A stretch of DNA of 64,000 nucleotides from JAHEKD01 sp965204695 (GTDB lineage Bacteria > Pseudomonadota > Gammaproteobacteria > Arenicellales > JAHEKD01): NCBI GenBank assembly GCA_965204695.1, contig OZ242007.1:4774001-4838000 (forward strand). The letters are read 5' to 3'. Below, piece after piece: positions 60,394-64,000 of the stretch (positions within the stretch are counted from its first letter, which is position 1; the number at the start of each line of letters is the position of its first letter). The position numbers were made by a program, and so were the translations under genes. The notes below the pieces were generated by a model that saw only the letters and a program-made list of their open reading frames with translations, made no database searches and was not told the origin of the DNA.

Positions 60394-61038
60394 ATGGCAA
60401 GGAAAATTCACGTCTCAGAAGACGAACAACTGGAAAAAGTCAAAAAGTGGTGGAAAGACAACGGCACAGGTGTTGTGACCGGGGTTGTATTGGGATTAGG
60501 TCTGATTGTTGGTTACAACTGGTGGCAAAAAAATCAAGATAATAAAGCACTGGAGGCATCTACTATTTTCTCTCAACTTATTGAAGCCAATGAAACTGAA
60601 GATGCTGCCAAAGTGGCGGAACTAGGCGACAAACTTAAAAATGATTATGCCAGCACTGATTATGCGGCAAAAGGCTTGATTCTGGCAGCCGTGGCACAAA
60701 TCAAGGCTGGTAATGCGGATCGGGGTAAGTCCGACCTGCAATGGGTTATTGATAATTCTAAATTGATTGATAATCAATTGCTGGCTACTTTTAGGCTGGC
60801 TCGACAACTTTATCGTGAAGGCCAATATGATCAGACTCTGGCTTTGGTCGATATTGATAATAAAGCCGGATTCGCGTCTCAATATTTTGAATTAATTGGC
60901 GATGTCAAAAATAAGCAGGGTAATCTTAAGGAAGCTCAAGACGCATATATCAAAGCGATGGAGCTTATGCCTCCAGCCACAGCCGGATCTGGCTATCGCG
61001 AAATTTTACAGCTCAAAATCAATAACACAGCAACATGA
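60394..61038 (+). CDS. yfgM: YfgM family inner-membrane TPR protein
   Basis: 214 aa. A short cytoplasmic N-terminus (SEDEQLEKVKKWWKDNG), one membrane helix (about residues 27-45, VVTGVVLGLGLIVGYNWW) and a periplasmic TPR-like domain. YfgM works with PpiD at the Sec translocon as a periplasmic chaperone partner. Its end overlaps bamB by 4 bp. Confidence 0.93.
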   Translation: MARKIHVSEDEQLEKVKKWWKDNGTGVVTGVVLGLGLIVGYNWWQKNQDNKALEASTIFSQLIEANETEDAAKVAELGDKLKNDYASTDYAAKGLILAAVAQIKAGNADRGKSDLQWVIDNSKLIDNQLLATFRLARQLYREGQYDQTLALVDIDNKAGFASQYFELIGDVKNKQGNLKEAQDAYIKAMELMPPATAGSGYREILQLKINNTAT

Positions 61039-62189
61039 AACAGTTATTTAAATATTTTATCCTTATCGTTGCTACAGCTAGTTTGCTGATCGGTTGTGGT
61101 GGCAAATCCAAGGAACAAAAACTTAAGGAAGAGCAACAAGAGGATTATATTAAATCATTGCCTAAGACTAATGTTATAGATGTGCTTTGGGATCGTGACT
61201 TAGGTGATTTTAACGAATTGGGGTTTGAGTTTGTAATTGATAACGGCACAAGTTATAGCATTGATGCTGACGGTCGAATTACTGCTGTAAATCTTGAAAA
61301 TGGCAAAGTGTTATGGCGAGAGAAATCACGTAATGAAATCAGTGCGGGAATCGGAGTTGGACCAAACGCATTGTATGCGGTTGACTACAAAGCACGTTTG
61401 GTTGCATTTAATCGGAATGATGGGGAACAACTTTGGCGTTCACAAGTCGACAGCGAAGTTTTGATTCCACCGGTTTTTGCGGGTGGAAATGTGATTGTAA
61501 AAACACTTGATGCCAGGCTTATCGCATTCGATGCTAATTCAGGTGAGCAGGTTTGGACTTACCGGCATACTAAACCCGGGTTATCGTTACGTGGTGGCTC
61601 AACACCTATCGTAGAGCGCAATTTTTTGTTCACCGGCTTTGAAGACGGACGTTTGGTTGCCGTTGACGCATTAACTGGAAACTTGCTTTGGGATGTGCCG
61701 GTAGGGAAATCGTCGGGGCGTGATGAAATTCAGCGTCTGACCGATATTGATGCTAGACCCATTATCGATGGCAATCAATTATATGTTAGTGCGTTTCAAC
61801 GCCGTACAATGGCGCTAGACATTGGCGGTGGCAACGTAATTTGGACACGTCCATTATCGAGCTTTCGAGATATAGCTATAGACCGGCAAGCCCTTTACAT
61901 GATTGAGGCGAAAAATAGTATTGTTGCTTTAAATCGTGAATCAGGGAACGTGATGTGGGCGATTGAGGATTTGGACGAAGTTAACTTCACTTCGATCAGT
62001 GTTATTGGTAGTAAATTATTGGTGACCAATGATGATGGCTTGGCGCTTATTATTAACCGGGCAGATGGTGAAATTAATGGTAGGCAAAAATTCTCAGGAG
62101 ACATGCCGTTGAATCAACCTGTTGTCATTAATGGTATTGCCTATATGTTAACAGCCGATGGCGAACTGCAAGCCTTGACAATCAACTGA
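61035..62189 (+). CDS. bamB: Outer membrane protein assembly factor BamB
   Basis: 384 aa lipoprotein. Lipobox LLIGC (Cys21) then a PQQ-type eight-blade beta-propeller with repeated (G)xxLW motifs (GKVLWREKS, GEQLWRSQV, GEQVWTYRH). Scaffold lipoprotein of the BAM complex; bamE lies at 12663. Start overlaps yfgM (ATGA). Confidence 0.95.
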   Translation: MKQLFKYFILIVATASLLIGCGGKSKEQKLKEEQQEDYIKSLPKTNVIDVLWDRDLGDFNELGFEFVIDNGTSYSIDADGRITAVNLENGKVLWREKSRNEISAGIGVGPNALYAVDYKARLVAFNRNDGEQLWRSQVDSEVLIPPVFAGGNVIVKTLDARLIAFDANSGEQVWTYRHTKPGLSLRGGSTPIVERNFLFTGFEDGRLVAVDALTGNLLWDVPVGKSSGRDEIQRLTDIDARPIIDGNQLYVSAFQRRTMALDIGGGNVIWTRPLSSFRDIAIDRQALYMIEAKNSIVALNRESGNVMWAIEDLDEVNFTSISVIGSKLLVTNDDGLALIINRADGEINGRQKFSGDMPLNQPVVINGIAYMLTADGELQALTIN

Positions 62190-62206
62190 TTTGAAAATGA
62201 TTTATC

Positions 62207-63538
62207 ATGATTCCCGTCATCGCACTCGTCGGCCGCCCCAATGTCGGCAAATCCACACTTTTTAATCGCCTCACTCGATCTCACAAAGCCATAGTCGACG
62301 ATCAACCCGGCGTAACTCGTGATCGTCAATATGGGCAAGGGAAAATGGGTGATAAACCTTATCTCGTTGTTGATACTGGTGGTATGTTCAATGACGACGA
62401 AGCCTTGCAACCGTTGATCGAAGAGCAAGTCGATCAGATTCTTAAAGAAGCCAATGTTATTGTATTCATGGTCGATGGACGTGAAGGTTTAACCCATGCT
62501 GATAAGGAGGTTGCAACTCGATTAAGGGTTAGTGAGGCTCCCATTTATTTAGTTATTAACAAAGCAGAAGGACAAAAAAAACAACTTGTCAGTGCTGAGT
62601 TTTATGAGCTGGCAGCCGGTGATCCGTTTGTAATTTCATCAAGGCGTGGTGATGGCATTCAGGCCATGGTCAGTGAAATCTTGGAGCCATTCCCAGCAGA
62701 ACAAGAAACCGAGCAAGATGACGAAATAATAAAAGTTGCGGTCGTGGGACGGCCCAATGTCGGTAAATCAACTTTAATTAATCGACTAGCTGGTGATCAC
62801 CGTGTGATTGTAATGGATCAGCCCGGGACAACTCGAGACAGTATTGAAGTCAATATTTCACGTGATGAGCAACAATATGTATTTATTGACACCGCTGGTG
62901 TGCGCAAACGATCTCGTGTTGATGAGGATTTAGAAAAATTATCGGTCGTCAAAACCCTGCAGGCATTGCATGAATCAAATGTCGTAGTGCTTATGGTTGA
63001 TGCCAGTCAGGAAGTGAGCGAGCAGGACAGCCATTTGGCAGGTTTGGTCGATCAAAGTGGCAGAGCCTTAGTTGTGGCCGTTAACAAGTGGGATGGGCAA
63101 AGTAATGATCAACGAGCCGATATTCGCTATCAGTTAGAACGCAAATTTAAATTTTTGCCAAAACACCAAACTTTATTTATTTCCGCGCTCCATGGCACAG
63201 GCATGGGTGAATTGATTAAAGCGATCAACAAAGCCTTTGAATCAGCATTAACTGTAATGACCACGGGCAAACTCAACCGAATCATCAAAGATGCAGTGCT
63301 GGAACAATCACCGCCCTGGAAAGGCCAGTTTCCACCCAAACTTAAGTTTGCACACCAGGGAGGGAAAAACCCACCACGAGTGATTATTCATGGCAATAGC
63401 CTGGACAGCATTCCGGATTCCTATTGTCGTTACCTAGGGTCAGTTATCGCCCAGCACTATAACTTGATCGGCACTCGTGTCGAAATCGAACTTCGGCAAA
63501 GTGAAAATCCTTTTTACAAAGACAAACGCAAGAAATAA
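62207..63538 (+). CDS. der: Ribosome-associated GTPase Der (EngA)
   Basis: 443 aa with two GTPase domains: GRPNVGKSTLFNR with DTGGM near the N-terminus, and GRPNVGKSTLINR with DTAGVRKRSR from about residue 180, then a KH-like domain ending in a basic tail (YKDKRKK). It acts in 50S subunit assembly. Convergent with the next gene, 2 bp apart. Confidence 0.98.
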   Translation: MIPVIALVGRPNVGKSTLFNRLTRSHKAIVDDQPGVTRDRQYGQGKMGDKPYLVVDTGGMFNDDEALQPLIEEQVDQILKEANVIVFMVDGREGLTHADKEVATRLRVSEAPIYLVINKAEGQKKQLVSAEFYELAAGDPFVISSRRGDGIQAMVSEILEPFPAEQETEQDDEIIKVAVVGRPNVGKSTLINRLAGDHRVIVMDQPGTTRDSIEVNISRDEQQYVFIDTAGVRKRSRVDEDLEKLSVVKTLQALHESNVVVLMVDASQEVSEQDSHLAGLVDQSGRALVVAVNKWDGQSNDQRADIRYQLERKFKFLPKHQTLFISALHGTGMGELIKAINKAFESALTVMTTGKLNRIIKDAVLEQSPPWKGQFPPKLKFAHQGGKNPPRVIIHGNSLDSIPDSYCRYLGSVIAQHYNLIGTRVEIELRQSENPFYKDKRKK

Positions 63539-63540
63539 TA

Positions 63541-64000
63541 TTAGTGCCCCAAAAACTGAGGTGGTCTTTTTTCCATAAATGCTCTCATGCCTTCTTTTTG
63601 ATCATGGGTGGCCCAAAGCGCATGATAAGTACGTCGTTCGAAATTAATGCCTTGTGACAGCCCGCTTTCCAACGCTTGTTCAACAGCTTCTTTAGCAATT
63701 GCAGTAACGGGTTTGCTGTAATTAGAAATTGTCTTGGCAATCTCTAAAGTTTCACTTAGCAAGCTTTCAGTCGGAATAACTCGTGCGACTAATCCAGCAC
63801 GTTCAGCTTCATTAGCATCCATAAAACGACCCGTGAGAATCAAATCCATAGCCTTGGATTTTCCAACTAAACGAGTCAGACGTTGAGATCCTCCCATGCC
63901 AGGAATAACACCGAGCTTTATTTCCGGTTGACCGAATTTCGCGTTTTCGGCCGCAAAAATCATATCGCACATCATCGCTAACTCACAGCCACCGCCTAAG
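63541..64000 (-). CDS. Enoyl-CoA hydratase/isomerase, C-terminal part
   Basis: The gene runs off the window at its 5' end; 153 codons are seen. LGGGCELAMMCDMIFAAENAKFGQPEI and LGVIPGMGGSQRLTRLVG are the crotonase-family oxyanion-hole and active-site regions, with both catalytic-type glutamates (CELA, QPEI) in place. C-terminal EGMRAFMEKRPPQF is typical of enoyl-CoA hydratases of fatty-acid oxidation. Exact substrate unknown. Confidence 0.92.
   Translation of the reverse strand, partial: LGGGCELAMMCDMIFAAENAKFGQPEIKLGVIPGMGGSQRLTRLVGKSKAMDLILTGRFMDANEAERAGLVARVIPTESLLSETLEIAKTISNYSKPVTAIAKEAVEQALESGLSQGINFERRTYHALWATHDQKEGMRAFMEKRPPQFLGH

Overview
The window reads as a chromosomal segment of a moderately AT-rich gammaproteobacterium. 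The evidence is conserved gene order: nadK-recN-bamE, smpB/ratA/rnfH, hrcA-grpE-dnaK-dnaJ, ffh-rpsP-rimM-trmD-rplS, recA-recX-alaS-lysC-csrA-tRNA-Ser(GCU) and ndk-rlmN-pilF-hisS-yfgM-bamB-der. The genus cannot be told from the sequence alone.

Layout. 1-11.4 kb: end of a TauE/SafE-type exporter, then an oligopeptide-type ABC transporter cluster with three paralogous Tat-exported binding proteins, two permeases and a fused double ATPase, closed by a convergent type I sulfatase. 11.4-21 kb: housekeeping (smpB, ratA, rnfH, bamE, recN, nadK) and the heat-shock chaperone block, with a sigma32-like promoter before grpE. 21-33 kb: a GAF-LuxR regulator, rmlC-rmlD, a DinG/YoaA helicase, tsaB, two small secreted proteins, corB, the SRP/ribosomal operon and xerD. 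33-42 kb: an accessory region bounded by tRNA-Asn. It holds a degenerate 90-bp repeat array cut by an IS3-family element, a SIR2-TPR protein behind a perfect CRP-type palindrome, a small Cys-rich protein, a decayed DUF2971-like gene, the first 25 codons of a TIR-domain gene cut off by an IS remnant, a second IS3-family element, and a broken FG-GAP repeat gene. 42-64 kb: an M16 peptidase, pncC/cinA, a secreted beta/gamma-crystallin-like protein, the recA-csrA block, tRNA-Ser with a second 90-bp repeat array, pcnB-folK-mtaB-ndk-rlmN-pilF, a MITE, hisS-yfgM-bamB-der and part of an enoyl-CoA hydratase.

Most notable points: (1) a degenerate repeat family with a period of about 90 bp that starts about 50 nt downstream of two unrelated tRNA genes (Asn and Ser); (2) a decaying defence-like island with SIR2-TPR, DUF2971 and TIR parts, whose surviving gene has the geometry of a class II CRP promoter; (3) a three-copy dispersed intergenic repeat with covarying hairpins that sits upstream of nadK, an M16 peptidase gene and alaS, always in the same orientation to the gene; (4) a 273-bp IS5/IS1031-like MITE that occupies the place where rodZ-ispG usually lie and supplies the likely ribosome binding site of hisS. 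All assignments come from reading sequence and known family motifs; no database search was run.
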